Assembly: GCA_910576335.1 (NCBI GenBank)
Contig: CAJTIU010000031.1
Location: forward strand, 1-52,985
Length of the DNA stretch: 52,985 nucleotides
Direction: 5' to 3'
Source of the DNA: Lachnospiraceae bacterium
Lineage (GTDB): Bacteria > Bacillota > Clostridia > Lachnospirales > Lachnospiraceae
Part shown: positions 32,363 to 42,697 of the stretch, piece by piece
How the letters are laid out: every line of letters starts with the position of its first letter
How positions within the stretch are numbered: the stretch's first letter is position 1
Notes under the pieces: generated by a model
What the model saw: the letters and a program-made list of their open reading frames with translations, nothing else
Told to the model about the DNA's origin: nothing
Database searches by the model: none
Translations under genes and position numbers: made by a program

Positions 32363-32467
32363 TAGCGTGTTCCTCCTTCAAATTGATATTGTCAGGAAAC
32401 TTCTTTGCAGCCGCTCCCCGCCGCAGACAGCTTCCTTTTTCTTTTTTCGGCTGTAGTAAGCAGCATT

Positions 32468-33838
32468 TTAATCCATTTGCTGTGTGCTGTTTTCTGGATG
32501 CTGTGGAATGATCAGCAGCACATGGAGGACAAATACATGCTCCTGAGTCTCTATACTCATGGCACCGCCATATTTTTCAGCCACTTTTTTTACATTCGAC
32601 AGACCTGTCCCTTTTTTGAACGCGCTTTTCCCATGGAAACTGTTCTGAATTTCCATCATAAGGAAATCTCCCTGGATCCGCCCGGACACACGGATATACT
32701 TTTCTATGCCGGCACCCAGATTTTTTACTGCATGGATTGCATTATCCAGTGCATTTGACAGGACAATACAGATATCAATATCTCTGATGCCACAGGGATA
32801 TGGCAGAAGCAGGGAACAGTCCACATCGATCCCCATACTTTTTACAATCCCCAACTTGTTTCCCACCAGAATATCCACCACCGGGTTGTTGGTGCTGCAG
32901 GGGAATGACATTTTTTCCGCCATATCGTCCAGATCCTCCATATAGGTTATGGCTTCCTCCAGTTTCCCACTCTGCAGGAGCTTTTTTACCACTGCGATGT
33001 GGTTTCTGATGTCATGTCGGAAAGACTTTGTTTCATCGTAATGGGTTTTCGCTTCCTCCACATACTGGTTCAGGGAATGTTCCTGCTGTTCCAGCAGTGA
33101 AATTTCAGTGTTTAAACGAAAACTCTGCTGCAGTTTCTTATAAGAAAACAGGATGCAGAACAGACTGGCAAGTCCCAGAAAATACATGTACAGCATCTGC
33201 CCATGGCTGAAAAAGTGTTCCGCAGGTCCTTTGTCCACCGAGATCTCAAACCGGAAATCATATTCAACCGCATTGATATAGCTACTCATAATAAATATCA
33301 TCAGGATCGGAATGAAAATCAGAACCATCTGCTGCATTCCCATTGTGGTTTCAGGAGCATCCACGGGATCAAGATCATCCCGGGAAAAATAACGGTACAC
33401 CATATAATAACAAAAACCGGTCAGAACCAGTGATGCCACCTCACTGACCAGCATGGCCGCAATATTATCTGTCTCATGGAAAAAGGCGGGCAGCCATGGG
33501 TATGGAAGACTAATCATCGAGTTTACAATTCCGCCGCAGATCAGCATAATTTCCGCTGCCAGAGCCGCATACAGAAGGGAATACTTAAAACCTGCACGGC
33601 AGATAACAGTCCCGTATGCTGTGAGCAGAAAAACAAGTACCACAAAGCCTGTGACCATGCTGGCCGGAACAAAATCATTGATAATCACTGCACCTGCTGC
33701 AAACAGGAAATAAAAAGGAGGCCACATTTTCTTTTTCAAAATTTTTGCCAGGAAATAAAACTGGAAGGACATCTCGACAACGCCCATTATATATACATTA
33801 AAAAAATCTAAATACTCAGCCATGTTACCTGCCCCCAT
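32468..33838 (-). CDS. GHKL-domain sensor histidine kinase (AgrC/VirS-like)
   Basis: The kinase (456 residues, or 451 from ATG 33823) has an N-terminal sensor region of six or seven membrane helices to about residue 230. The phosphoacceptor motif is KSFRHDIRNHIAVVKKLL, and the GHKL ATPase part shows VLSNALDNAIHAV and KGTGLSNVKKVAEKYGG. This is the architecture of peptide-sensing kinases of quorum and bacteriocin systems. It follows the LytTR regulator gene by 12 bp (or 27). Its ligand is unknown; no obvious autoinducing-peptide precursor or AgrB was found nearby. Confidence 0.9.
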   Translation of the reverse strand: MGAGNMAEYLDFFNVYIMGVVEMSFQFYFLAKILKKKMWPPFYFLFAAGAVIINDFVPASMVTGFVVLVFLLTAYGTVICRAGFKYSLLYAALAAEIMLICGGIVNSMISLPYPWLPAFFHETDNIAAMLVSEVASLVLTGFCYYMVYRYFSRDDLDPVDAPETTMGMQQMVLIFIPILMIFIMSSYINAVEYDFRFEISVDKGPAEHFFSHGQMLYMYFLGLASLFCILFSYKKLQQSFRLNTEISLLEQQEHSLNQYVEEAKTHYDETKSFRHDIRNHIAVVKKLLQSGKLEEAITYMEDLDDMAEKMSFPCSTNNPVVDILVGNKLGIVKSMGIDVDCSLLLPYPCGIRDIDICIVLSNALDNAIHAVKNLGAGIEKYIRVSGRIQGDFLMMEIQNSFHGKSAFKKGTGLSNVKKVAEKYGGAMSIETQEHVFVLHVLLIIPQHPENSTQQMD

Positions 33839-33850
33839 ATGTAAAAAATT

Positions 33851-34546
33851 TTACATATTCTTCATATACTGCAGAACAACACCGGAAAACTCCTTACTCC
33901 GCAGTCGTGATACGGGAACCTCTTTGCCGCCATCCATATAGGCAGTCACGTTTTTATAACCTTTTAAATGCTTCAGGTTGATGAGATAACTCCTGTGGCA
34001 CCGGAAAAAATGGCTGCCCAGCTTCGTTTCCAGATTTTCAATCCGCTCATAATAATCAACGACCTCGCCGGAAGCCAAGTTCAGATATATTTTCCGGTCT
34101 ATGACCTCGCAGAAAACAATCTCATCCTCCCGGATGATGCGCCCCTCATATCCCTTTTGCACCAGCAGGCTGCCCTCGCCGGCGTTCTGCATGGAAACAT
34201 AAAGGCGCTCCATCGTCTTTTCAAACTGTTTTTCCTCCACCGGCTTGACCAGATAATCGTAAGGCTCTACCTCGAAAGACTGAAACACCATCTCTTTCAG
34301 TACCGTGATAAAGATCAGGAATCCCCGGAACTTAGAATCCCTCAGTTTCCTTGCCGTCTCCATGCCCTTCATCTGAATATCCAGAAACAGGATGTCGATC
34401 TGCCCGTCGTAGCTTAGCAGCTCTTCGCCGCTTGAAAATATCCGAAGCTGAATCTCCCTGTTCTTTTTATGGAAAAAATCGGAGGCCATTGCCCTTATAT
34501 GATCGGCCATGTGTTTTTCATCATCACAGATTGCAATACGGATCAA
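33851..34546 (-). CDS. LytTR-family response regulator
   Basis: The regulator (231 residues) has a receiver domain with the DDE pocket in ICDDEKHMADHI, the phosphoacceptor in IDILFLDIQMKG and Lys in DYLVKPVEE. A LytTR DNA-binding domain follows (IVFCEVIDRKIYLNLASGEVVDYYERIENLE, FFRCHRSYLINLKHLK). It is the partner of the GHKL kinase. The 140 bp upstream contain several CATTTC words resembling the operators described at 42623 and 44451. Confidence 0.92.
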   Translation of the reverse strand: MIRIAICDDEKHMADHIRAMASDFFHKKNREIQLRIFSSGEELLSYDGQIDILFLDIQMKGMETARKLRDSKFRGFLIFITVLKEMVFQSFEVEPYDYLVKPVEEKQFEKTMERLYVSMQNAGEGSLLVQKGYEGRIIREDEIVFCEVIDRKIYLNLASGEVVDYYERIENLETKLGSHFFRCHRSYLINLKHLKGYKNVTAYMDGGKEVPVSRLRSKEFSGVVLQYMKNM

Positions 34547-34687
34547 TGCGCCACCTCCTCGCCATTATTCGGCAACGGCAAAAGAAAAACTTTTGCCGTT
34601 GCCATAGACTGACATTTTATGATAACCTGTCCGAAATGCCAAAACAATTTAATTGCTGTGAAATGTTTATCTGTTGCCGCGAAATGC

Positions 34688-37060
34688 TTAACTTTGCGCC
34701 CGCATCTGCTCAACCAGAGACTGCTTTTTCTGCCTGCGCACCATCCAGACAGACAGGACTACCTCCATGCCAAACAGTACAAGGAGGAACAGCCCCATTT
34801 GCAGGAACGGGAACTGGTATGGGACGACTGCGCCGGCAAAGGATTTCTTACTGACTGACCCACAGACTGCCATGGAAAGCGGCAGCCCCAGGAGCAAGAC
34901 GGTAAGCGCCGCAAAAAGCGCATGGCACATCCCCTCGGTGATACTCATCCGGCACTGCTGCTTCCCGGTCAGGCCAACGGAGCGCAGGATACTGTTCTCC
35001 CGCTTCCGGGACATCTGGTTGGAAAGCGTCGTATTGATCAGGTTGACAACGCCGAACAGGAAGATCAGCCAGGAAAGCGCCTGCAGGCTTCCAAAAATAA
35101 TGCTGCTCTGCATTTTCTCATATTCGATATGTGTGGCTATGGTATCCATTCCAAGATTGCTGCGGCCGGATACCAGCTCCTGAAGCCTGCTTTCCACAAA
35201 CTCTGCTTTTTGGGGATCATTCACAATGCTCCAGGAGTAGTCAAAGCTTTCGATTTCAGGATGGAGCTCACGAAACAACTCCTCAGGCGCGAACAGGGCT
35301 GCCGAATCCATGGCAAGCGCACCATGTCCGTTTGCTGCCTTTGACGCATCGAACAGTCCGGATATGGTAACTGTCACGGTTTTCTGACCCAGGGTCAGCT
35401 CAATAGTAGCCCCAACATCCATATCGGCATGGTGCTTTTGATAACCTGTACTCAGAAGGATGCTGTGGGTATCCGCCGGCATGGCGCCGGATACCAGCGC
35501 GGCTTCTACATCCATGCGGTTTGCGTCCGTCAGCATGTCGCACATACCGGCTTCGGCGCTTTCGGAAGCCCTGAATTTTGCGTGCAGAGACCGGCGGGTG
35601 GCCAGCACATCTGTCACCCCGTCCACAGAAAGGAGCTCCTGCCTTAAGTTTTCATCCAGCGGATTGCCTGCAGCCATAATCTCTTCCTCCGGCTGCTCTG
35701 AGGACAGATAGATCTTTATATCCCCGTCCGGGAAAAACAGCCTTGCAGCCTGCTCCGGTGACCGGGTCAGGACCATGGAAGACACCACCAGAAGAAGGAT
35801 CCCGCCCAGGCTTAGGGACACTGCAATACTCACTGACTTTTTGCGGTCACGTCCAAAATTTGCAAATCCCATGGATATGGGACTTAATTTCCGGTGTTTC
35901 TTTCTGTTGTGTACCTTTTCCTGACCTGCGGAAAAACGCATTGCCTCCAACGGTGAAATATTGGCAGCTATTTTGACCGGTCTATGAACTGATATGGATA
36001 CCATGAACCAGCAGACCATCACGGTCAGAAGTACGGCTACCCCATAATAACCTCCATGGAAACCTTTGGGAAACAGGAGCAGGCCGCCGCCCACACCCAG
36101 CAGGACACCCATCAGGATTCCAATACCGCCCAGCCGACCGCTCTCCTTTTTCACGATGCGCCGGATCTGTCTGGGTGTTGCGCCAATGGTGCGGAGCTGT
36201 CCATAGCTTTGTATTTTATCGTTCACAGAGATACGGAAAATACTCTGGATGACTACATATCCGCCGGCAAGCACAAGGGCGGCTATACCAAAAACAGTCA
36301 CAAAGTCAATGGACTTTGAATTAGAAGCAAAATAATTGCTGTTCATCCCTACATGCGCAGAGCCAAACTGCGCGGCAATCTCCCGGCAACGGGCAGCCAT
36401 GGTCTCCTGGTCAAACTGCCTGTCATTTTTGAAATGCACATAGGCACGGTATCCTGCAGGGTCAAATCCGGCCCACTGCGTCAAGGCCGCTTTGGAAACG
36501 GCAATGGCACATAGATTCGCTTCCTTTTCTCCCACATTAGACAGGATTCCGGTCACGGTATAGTCGCCATGAAAGCTCTCGGTATCCAACCGGACCGTCT
36601 CACCGATTTTGGCATTGGAACCGTAAGCGGAGAGAAAATATTCGCTGACCGCGACTTCATTCGCCTTTGCCGGGAGTTCTCCTTTTACCAGCTCCATCTG
36701 GCTGCGGGCAATATACACCATATCGCTGTCGCAGTACACATAGGATGCGTTGTATCCCTGCCCCGAATGCTCCTGCCCCAGTAAATAGTATTCACCCACG
36801 CGGGCAAGCTCCGGAAGGTCTTTCAGCGCCGCCACATGGTCCGCCTCCACGCCGGTGAAGACCGCCTCATAGGTGTCGGCCACCTGATTACGCTGGATCT
36901 GCGCAATCGAAACGGATATCACCGCTGACAGGCAGACCAGGAACGCCGCCAGGGCCACTGCAATTACCACCATCCGGTTTCGGCGCTTCTCGCTGGCGAG
37001 GCTTCGCTTCGCCAGCTTCTTCACAATAGCTCCGGTATCATTTTCAAAAGGCCATGTCAT
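34688..37060 (-). CDS. FtsX-type ABC permease, third of a tandem set
   Basis: This 790-residue protein begins MTWPFENDTGAIVKKLAKRS. A helix at about 30-52 is followed by an extracytoplasmic domain, FtsX helices near 255-370 with the motif YGQLRTIGATPRQIRRIV, a second external domain, and C-terminal helices with ENSILRSVGLTGKQQCRM. It has the same domain plan and nine-residue start as its two neighbours. It is the last gene in the leftward operon from 42536, separated from the previous one by 13 bp. Confidence 0.9.
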   Translation of the reverse strand: MTWPFENDTGAIVKKLAKRSLASEKRRNRMVVIAVALAAFLVCLSAVISVSIAQIQRNQVADTYEAVFTGVEADHVAALKDLPELARVGEYYLLGQEHSGQGYNASYVYCDSDMVYIARSQMELVKGELPAKANEVAVSEYFLSAYGSNAKIGETVRLDTESFHGDYTVTGILSNVGEKEANLCAIAVSKAALTQWAGFDPAGYRAYVHFKNDRQFDQETMAARCREIAAQFGSAHVGMNSNYFASNSKSIDFVTVFGIAALVLAGGYVVIQSIFRISVNDKIQSYGQLRTIGATPRQIRRIVKKESGRLGGIGILMGVLLGVGGGLLLFPKGFHGGYYGVAVLLTVMVCWFMVSISVHRPVKIAANISPLEAMRFSAGQEKVHNRKKHRKLSPISMGFANFGRDRKKSVSIAVSLSLGGILLLVVSSMVLTRSPEQAARLFFPDGDIKIYLSSEQPEEEIMAAGNPLDENLRQELLSVDGVTDVLATRRSLHAKFRASESAEAGMCDMLTDANRMDVEAALVSGAMPADTHSILLSTGYQKHHADMDVGATIELTLGQKTVTVTISGLFDASKAANGHGALAMDSAALFAPEELFRELHPEIESFDYSWSIVNDPQKAEFVESRLQELVSGRSNLGMDTIATHIEYEKMQSSIIFGSLQALSWLIFLFGVVNLINTTLSNQMSRKRENSILRSVGLTGKQQCRMSITEGMCHALFAALTVLLLGLPLSMAVCGSVSKKSFAGAVVPYQFPFLQMGLFLLVLFGMEVVLSVWMVRRQKKQSLVEQMRAQS

Positions 37061-37073
37061 GGTCTGCCACCTC

Positions 37074-39449
37074 CTATTCCGTCACACGAAGCTGCTCTAC
37101 GACACTATTTTTTCTGCAATACCGACCTGCCCATTTTGTAAGGGCTAATTGAAGCATAAAAACTAACAGAACATATAAGAGAACCGGTACTACAGGAAAA
37201 GTATAATTTATGAAGCTGAATCCAGGCACGTTCCCTATGGCAGAGCATATTGCTTTTCCAATTCCCAGACCGCAGATAAGGGAGGCGGCAAAACTGCCAA
37301 CCGTTTGAAATGAATTTTCAAACCCTATCATATGATAAAGCTGTCTGTGGCTTAAGCCAACCGCCCGGAATAACCCCATTTCTTTCCTTCTGGAAATGAT
37401 ATTCGTCATACTGGTATTTGCCAGGTTGATAATACTGAATATGACAATAACTGCCAACAGTGCATATGCCGCAATGGAAATTGTGCTGAATACGCTTTTG
37501 TATTGCATCGTCATATCTTTTAATGTCTTCAAGCGTAAAGTATCGCTTGCCAAAACCAATGAATGTAATTCATCCTCAATTCCGGCAAAACTGTCTGTCT
37601 TTACCCGGATCACAAACGCACTGTTTGCATTATAGGGAACCGTCTGTTCCATTTCACCTGCCGGAAGGATAAAGCTGACAGAGCTGTCCCTGTCAAAAAC
37701 AATCGCAGATACGGTATAAGTAAGGCTGTTTCCTGCCTGTGAAAAAGTGACGGTATCGCCCACCTCATAGCTCTTATGCAGGTATTCCAATTCCGGGCTG
37801 CCCATGTTAATGACAAGGGAGTTTTCCCCTGTATGGTCATAATCCGGCAATTCCCCGATCATTATCTTGTTCTTTAATTCCTTATAATCCTCTGTGTTCA
37901 TACTCCGGATTGCCGTTTCCATTCCATCTATCCCGACGCATATCTCCTGCTGGCAGATGATTTCATCTACCCCGTCAATTGACAAAATATCATTTTTCAA
38001 TTCATCTGTCAGTAGATTGTTTTCCTGCAGCTGAGTGAGGGAAAACGTAGGCGTGACCAGCGCCCGGTTCAATTCCACCACATAACTTCCCTCATAAGGG
38101 AAGGCCTGTTTCGCCCTTTGCTCAGGATCAAGGGAAGATAGCAGGGAAGAAATCCCTATAAACATCATTCCGCTCAAAGCCAGTGAAATAAAGGTCAATA
38201 TACTTTTCTTCCTGTTACGGGACAGATTCATAGCCGCAAGTGAAAACGGCGTAAGATACTTCCCGCTCTTTTTCCTCTTTTTTGTTCCGCTATAACCGCT
38301 ATAATGGAATGCTTCCACAGGTGAAACTGACATGGCAATCTTTGCCGGTTTTAAAACAGACAGCCTTACACAAATAAATACAGCGATTCCTGATAAAAAC
38401 GCAATCACAATATCCGGAAGCAGCTGAAAAGCACTCCAGTCTATCAAAAAAGATAACACCGCGCCTGCCATACATCCAAACGGAATGAAATGAAGCGCAA
38501 GATAGTTTCCTTCCCGTGAAATAATTTGTCTGATTTGCTTCTTCGTAGTACCAATCGTGCGCAGCTGTCCAAAGGAAGCTACATTATTTATAACCGAAAT
38601 GTAAAATATATTGTAGACAACCAGGGAACATACACCGATTAAGACCAACCCAACGAGCAAAACCGTCAGTACCGTCTCTTTTGACATGTTATTGCTGTCA
38701 ATGTATAAATTATTTACCTGAATATTGTCTGCAGAGATCCCACAATCCAGGCCAATCGTCCGTATCAGCTCTTTTAATTCCTGATTGGTATATTTTGCAG
38801 TATCATGGACAGAAACCATAGCTGCCACCGGCCCAGTGGAAAGAGCAGGGTTTTCCCGCACAAAATTTTGTGAAACAACGGCGTTATAAGCAACCCTGTC
38901 CCTGTCATTCTCAGCGGTTGTCTGAATAAAACCTGTAATCCGGAAATCTTTTGATTCTAACTGGCGGCTTGCCTGGTTGCGGTAATGAAGGGATATTGTG
39001 TCGCCGATCCCCGCTTTCAGAGACAGGGCATCTATATATCCCCTTTCCACGAGCAATTCATCCGCCGCCTGGGGCATACGTCCTTCCAACAGTGTGATGT
39101 TGGAGAGCTGCATGGTTGTTTCATCAGAACATACCATACTCATTGTGATGCCATTCTCCTGTTCCGTCATGCCGACAGACTGGTATACACCCACTTTTTG
39201 AATATGGGGGTCTTCTTTCAGCAAAGAGATATTCTCCTGTGAAAGGTTTTGGAAAATTCCCTGATATGCAGTTGATGCCGCATATTCATTTGTAATGTTA
39301 TATGCATAAGAAGAAACAAACGCCATAATGGCTGCCGCCATAAAGATAATGATCCCAATCAGACGATTCCTGAAACGGTTCTGTCCAATACGGGCATTTG
39401 ATAACCTACGGGTAACAGCGCTGGTATCATTTTCAAAAGGCCATGTCAT
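37074..39449 (-). CDS. FtsX-type ABC permease, second of a tandem set
   Basis: This 791-residue protein begins MTWPFENDTSAVTRRLSNAR. The layout is duplicated FtsX: first-half motif FGQLRTIGTTKKQIRQII, second-half KEMGLFRAVGLSHRQLYHMI. The start and its GGAGGTGGCGTACC leader are nearly identical to those of the flanking permease genes, but the body is more diverged and somewhat lower in GC. It probably shares the single upstream ATPase. Confidence 0.9.
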   Translation of the reverse strand: MTWPFENDTSAVTRRLSNARIGQNRFRNRLIGIIIFMAAAIMAFVSSYAYNITNEYAASTAYQGIFQNLSQENISLLKEDPHIQKVGVYQSVGMTEQENGITMSMVCSDETTMQLSNITLLEGRMPQAADELLVERGYIDALSLKAGIGDTISLHYRNQASRQLESKDFRITGFIQTTAENDRDRVAYNAVVSQNFVRENPALSTGPVAAMVSVHDTAKYTNQELKELIRTIGLDCGISADNIQVNNLYIDSNNMSKETVLTVLLVGLVLIGVCSLVVYNIFYISVINNVASFGQLRTIGTTKKQIRQIISREGNYLALHFIPFGCMAGAVLSFLIDWSAFQLLPDIVIAFLSGIAVFICVRLSVLKPAKIAMSVSPVEAFHYSGYSGTKKRKKSGKYLTPFSLAAMNLSRNRKKSILTFISLALSGMMFIGISSLLSSLDPEQRAKQAFPYEGSYVVELNRALVTPTFSLTQLQENNLLTDELKNDILSIDGVDEIICQQEICVGIDGMETAIRSMNTEDYKELKNKIMIGELPDYDHTGENSLVINMGSPELEYLHKSYEVGDTVTFSQAGNSLTYTVSAIVFDRDSSVSFILPAGEMEQTVPYNANSAFVIRVKTDSFAGIEDELHSLVLASDTLRLKTLKDMTMQYKSVFSTISIAAYALLAVIVIFSIINLANTSMTNIISRRKEMGLFRAVGLSHRQLYHMIGFENSFQTVGSFAASLICGLGIGKAICSAIGNVPGFSFINYTFPVVPVLLYVLLVFMLQLALTKWAGRYCRKNSVVEQLRVTE

Positions 39450-39468
39450 GGTACGCCACCTCCTTCTA

Positions 39469-41856
39469 TTATCGCAAAGCTTCCATCATGGATGACTTGC
39501 TTTGCTGCTTTAAGGCCCCTGTTGTAATCAGCACACTACATAAAATAATAACCGCACAATTCAAGATTGTAATACCCAATGGAAATTGATAATTCAAATA
39601 GCTCATCAGGCTGTTTTTCAAAAATGAGCAAAGAACATATCCAATCCCTCCGCCAATGATCACAGATAATACAAGTCCCATGCCGACTACGATCAGTCCC
39701 TCTTTATGGACCATCACGGATAATTGTTTTTGGGACATTCCCACGGAACGCATGAGGGAAAATTCCCTGCGCCTTACGATAATTCCCGTCAAAGTTGTAT
39801 TCAACAGATTCATCACGGAAAAACAGCCAATCAAAACAATGGCTATTGCAAGGGCGAACTGTGTCCCCTGCAGGAAGTTTTCATTCTGGGCAATGGCAGC
39901 AGAAAGGGAATCCACACTCAGCCGCGGGTTATCGGATACAATCTGGTCTATTTCGTTTTCTGCCTGCTGTTCCAAAGAATCCTCTACACGGATCACATAC
40001 TGATATGTCAGATTGCTGTGTGCGATTTTCTGCATGGAATCAACCGGCAATAACAGCATATCTATTTTATCGCCATGATTTCCAATCTTACTTTCGTCAA
40101 GGACTGCCGCAATCTCAAATTCCAGGTTCTCCGTATGCTGCCCATCAAAAATCTTCAGCATTACAGAGGAGCCGACTTTTGGATAAATGCCAAAATACTT
40201 CTCAAAGTCACCCGGCCTGCCAATCACCATCTGATCCTCAGATGCCATTTGCCCATAATCTGACAGGTTTCCATTTAAGAGACAGCTTTGCAGCAAAGCC
40301 ATATCTGCTTTCTCAAATCCTACGATTTCAGCATCTGATTCCAGGGCCTGCAGGTCATAGGAAACCGGGAGATGCTGGTCGTTCATGATCTTTTGCACAC
40401 CTGATAATTGCGAGAGCTCTTTTTCCACTTCCTCCGTAAAAGGGCTTGAGCCCTGCAGAATCTCCAAAGGATTTTCCATCAGTTCCTGATTCGAGATCTT
40501 TAAAACGAACTGTCCTCTTGCAAATCCGGATAAAGACATATCTTCTGCATTGATCGAAGAAAGGACAGAGGATAAACCTAACAACAGGACGCCTGTCAGG
40601 ACAAGGGAGGCGGCTGTCAGTATATTCTTTTTCTTATAACGCAAAACCTGGTTGACTGCCAAAGACCCTGGCGTTAGCCTGTGCTGCCTATGTTTACCTT
40701 TCGGCCCCTTATTTTGTTCATAGCGGGAAGCCTCTATGGGTGAAACGGCTGCAGCTATTTTCGCAGGCTTTTTGATGGACAGGCGCACAGTGGCATAGGT
40801 TAACGCAACAACAACCGGGCATATCCATAGCACATTCCATAACCCAAATCCATGCGGAATTAAAAGATAAGCCACTGCAATTCCCGCAATCAGTCCCATC
40901 GGAATTGCAGGTAACATCAGCAAAGTCCCCTCCCTGAGAACAAGCCTTTGAATCTGTTTTGCTGTCATACCTATTGTGCGGAGCTGTCCATATTGTTTAA
41001 TGGAATTGATAATGGAAATATAAAAAATGTTGTATATAACCAAAACACCAGCGATCACGATCACAACCAGCCCGGCAACAGCCGCCAGAACCATCAATGC
41101 CGAAGGCTGGCTAAGGTTCAGATACGCTTCATTATAAGAAGGAGCCGTTTTACAGCCTGCATCAGCCGCTATCTGCGATATTAAGCTTTTTATATCCCCA
41201 GAGCCTGCATCTAAATTTACACGGAGCATGACTGCCGGAGAAAAGTGATCCCATCCATCCATTTCTGAGAAGTATTCTTCAGAAACCATAGCCGCATATA
41301 AGGAACGGTCAGTGCCTTTCGCCCCTGTTTTTAAGTATCCTGTTATAAGAAAGGATTTTTCCTGGCCGTTGTTTGGGTCTGGCAGTCGGATGGTATCTCC
41401 AATTTTAGCATTTATCTTCTGCCGGATTAAATATTCCTGTTCAATCAGGATCTCATTCGCTTTCTCCGGCATTTTCCCCTGGTCAACAGACAGCCCATTT
41501 AATGTAAGTGCATCCTTGTTGCAATACGAAATATTAAGGCGGTCATTTCCGGATTTCACGCTGCCAATGGACGCTGTGAATCCGCATAGATCCACCCGCA
41601 CATCATCACTCAATTTCTGGTATTGTTCTTTTTCTATGCCGGAAATAAGCGCATGATAAGACCCCGTTATATTATTGCCTCCATTTTGGTTCACTGTAAT
41701 AATCCCAGAAACCAGGAGCAATACGGATGCCATCAAAAATGTTGCCAATGAAATTGCAGTAACCGTAAAAATTTTCTTCAAACGCTCTTTCTTTAATTGA
41801 GCAGACGCTAATTTTTTAATAACAGCGCCGGTGTCATTCTCAAAAGGCCATGTCAT
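39469..41856 (-). CDS. FtsX-type ABC permease, first of a tandem set
   Basis: This 795-residue protein begins MTWPFENDTGAVIKKLASAQ. Its first-half motif is YGQLRTIGMTAKQIQRLV and its second-half motif REFSLMRSVGMSQKQLSVMV, with external domains between. It lies 14 bp after the ATPase gene. The three permeases together with one ATPase suggest either interchangeable complexes or a heteromeric exporter; the substrate is unknown, with antimicrobial peptides the most likely class from family knowledge. Confidence 0.9.
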   Translation of the reverse strand: MTWPFENDTGAVIKKLASAQLKKERLKKIFTVTAISLATFLMASVLLLVSGIITVNQNGGNNITGSYHALISGIEKEQYQKLSDDVRVDLCGFTASIGSVKSGNDRLNISYCNKDALTLNGLSVDQGKMPEKANEILIEQEYLIRQKINAKIGDTIRLPDPNNGQEKSFLITGYLKTGAKGTDRSLYAAMVSEEYFSEMDGWDHFSPAVMLRVNLDAGSGDIKSLISQIAADAGCKTAPSYNEAYLNLSQPSALMVLAAVAGLVVIVIAGVLVIYNIFYISIINSIKQYGQLRTIGMTAKQIQRLVLREGTLLMLPAIPMGLIAGIAVAYLLIPHGFGLWNVLWICPVVVALTYATVRLSIKKPAKIAAAVSPIEASRYEQNKGPKGKHRQHRLTPGSLAVNQVLRYKKKNILTAASLVLTGVLLLGLSSVLSSINAEDMSLSGFARGQFVLKISNQELMENPLEILQGSSPFTEEVEKELSQLSGVQKIMNDQHLPVSYDLQALESDAEIVGFEKADMALLQSCLLNGNLSDYGQMASEDQMVIGRPGDFEKYFGIYPKVGSSVMLKIFDGQHTENLEFEIAAVLDESKIGNHGDKIDMLLLPVDSMQKIAHSNLTYQYVIRVEDSLEQQAENEIDQIVSDNPRLSVDSLSAAIAQNENFLQGTQFALAIAIVLIGCFSVMNLLNTTLTGIIVRRREFSLMRSVGMSQKQLSVMVHKEGLIVVGMGLVLSVIIGGGIGYVLCSFLKNSLMSYLNYQFPLGITILNCAVIILCSVLITTGALKQQSKSSMMEALR

Positions 41857-41870
41857 GATCTGCCACCCCC

Positions 41871-42536
41871 TTACTCCACGATCCTGCCGTCCTCAATCCT
41901 TATGATCCGGTCAGCAAGCTGGGCAATCTCGTTATTATGGGTAATCATGACAATGGTCTGGTTAAACTCCATACTGGTACGCTTTAAAAGCCCCAGCACA
42001 TCGGCGCTGGTCTTGGAATCCAGATTTCCGGTGGGCTCATCGGCCAGGATGATGGCCGGTTTGGTGATCAGGGCGCGGGCAATGGCGACACGCTGCTGCT
42101 GTCCGCCGGAAAGGTTATTCGGCATATTCTGCAGTTTATCTTCCAATGCCAGCATCCCCACGATCTCATCCATGAACTTCTTGTCTGCTGTATCTCCGTC
42201 CAGCTCCACAGGCAAAACAATATTTTCATAGACATTCAGGATCGGGACAAGGTTATAGTTCTGGAAGATAAAGCCGATGTTGCGGCGGCGGAAGATGGTC
42301 AGCTCCTCGTCATTCTTTTTGGCCAGCTCATCCCCACGGACAATAACATTGCCGGACGTGGGCGTATCTAGCCCACCCATCATGTTAAGCAGGGTGGATT
42401 TCCCGCTGCCGGACGTTCCGACGATTGCCACAAACTCCCCCTGTTCCACAGAGAGGCTGACGCCATCCAGGGCGCGGGTAATGTTTGGCTCACTGCCATA
42501 ATACTTTTTCAGATCGATTGTTTGTAATACATTCAT
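41871..42536 (-). CDS. ABC transporter ATP-binding protein (BceA/MacB type)
   Basis: The ATPase (221 residues) shows Walker A GTSGSGKST, Q-loop FIFQNYNLVPIL, signature LSGGQQQRVAIARAL, Walker B IILADEPTGNLDS and H-loop MITHN. ATG 42536 follows GAAAGGAGCATTTGATTT. It heads the operon of three permeases. The regulated promoter at 42611-42640 lies 75-105 bp upstream. Confidence 0.93.
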   Translation of the reverse strand: MNVLQTIDLKKYYGSEPNITRALDGVSLSVEQGEFVAIVGTSGSGKSTLLNMMGGLDTPTSGNVIVRGDELAKKNDEELTIFRRRNIGFIFQNYNLVPILNVYENIVLPVELDGDTADKKFMDEIVGMLALEDKLQNMPNNLSGGQQQRVAIARALITKPAIILADEPTGNLDSKTSADVLGLLKRTSMEFNQTIVMITHNNEIAQLADRIIRIEDGRIVE

Positions 42537-42610
42537 AAATCAAATGCTCCTTTCAAGGCTTTCTGCCTGTTGATTAAAGAACAAACTTCTAAGAACCTTG
42601 TTCTTCGGAC

Positions 42611-42697
42611 ATTATAAAATCCAAATGTCACAGAAATGTCCGAAGCGGCATAAAAAATGCGGCTGAAATGTTACAAGACTCGGACATTTCAAAAAAT
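42611..42697 (-). promoter_or_regulatory. Response-regulator-controlled promoter of the three-permease operon
   Basis: On the minus strand GACATTT occurs at 42640-42634 and 42629-42623 (11-bp spacing), then 6 bp, then TATAAT (42616-42611). A further AACATTT lies at 42672-42666. The same geometry occurs at 44439-44468 and 18456-18485. There is no good -35 box, as expected for an activated promoter. Confidence 0.65.

Noticed and set aside
32468-34546. agr-type quorum sensing locus
   Set aside because: The LytTR/GHKL pair fits, but no AgrB-like protease or AgrD-like peptide was found between 31 and 35 kb on either strand.
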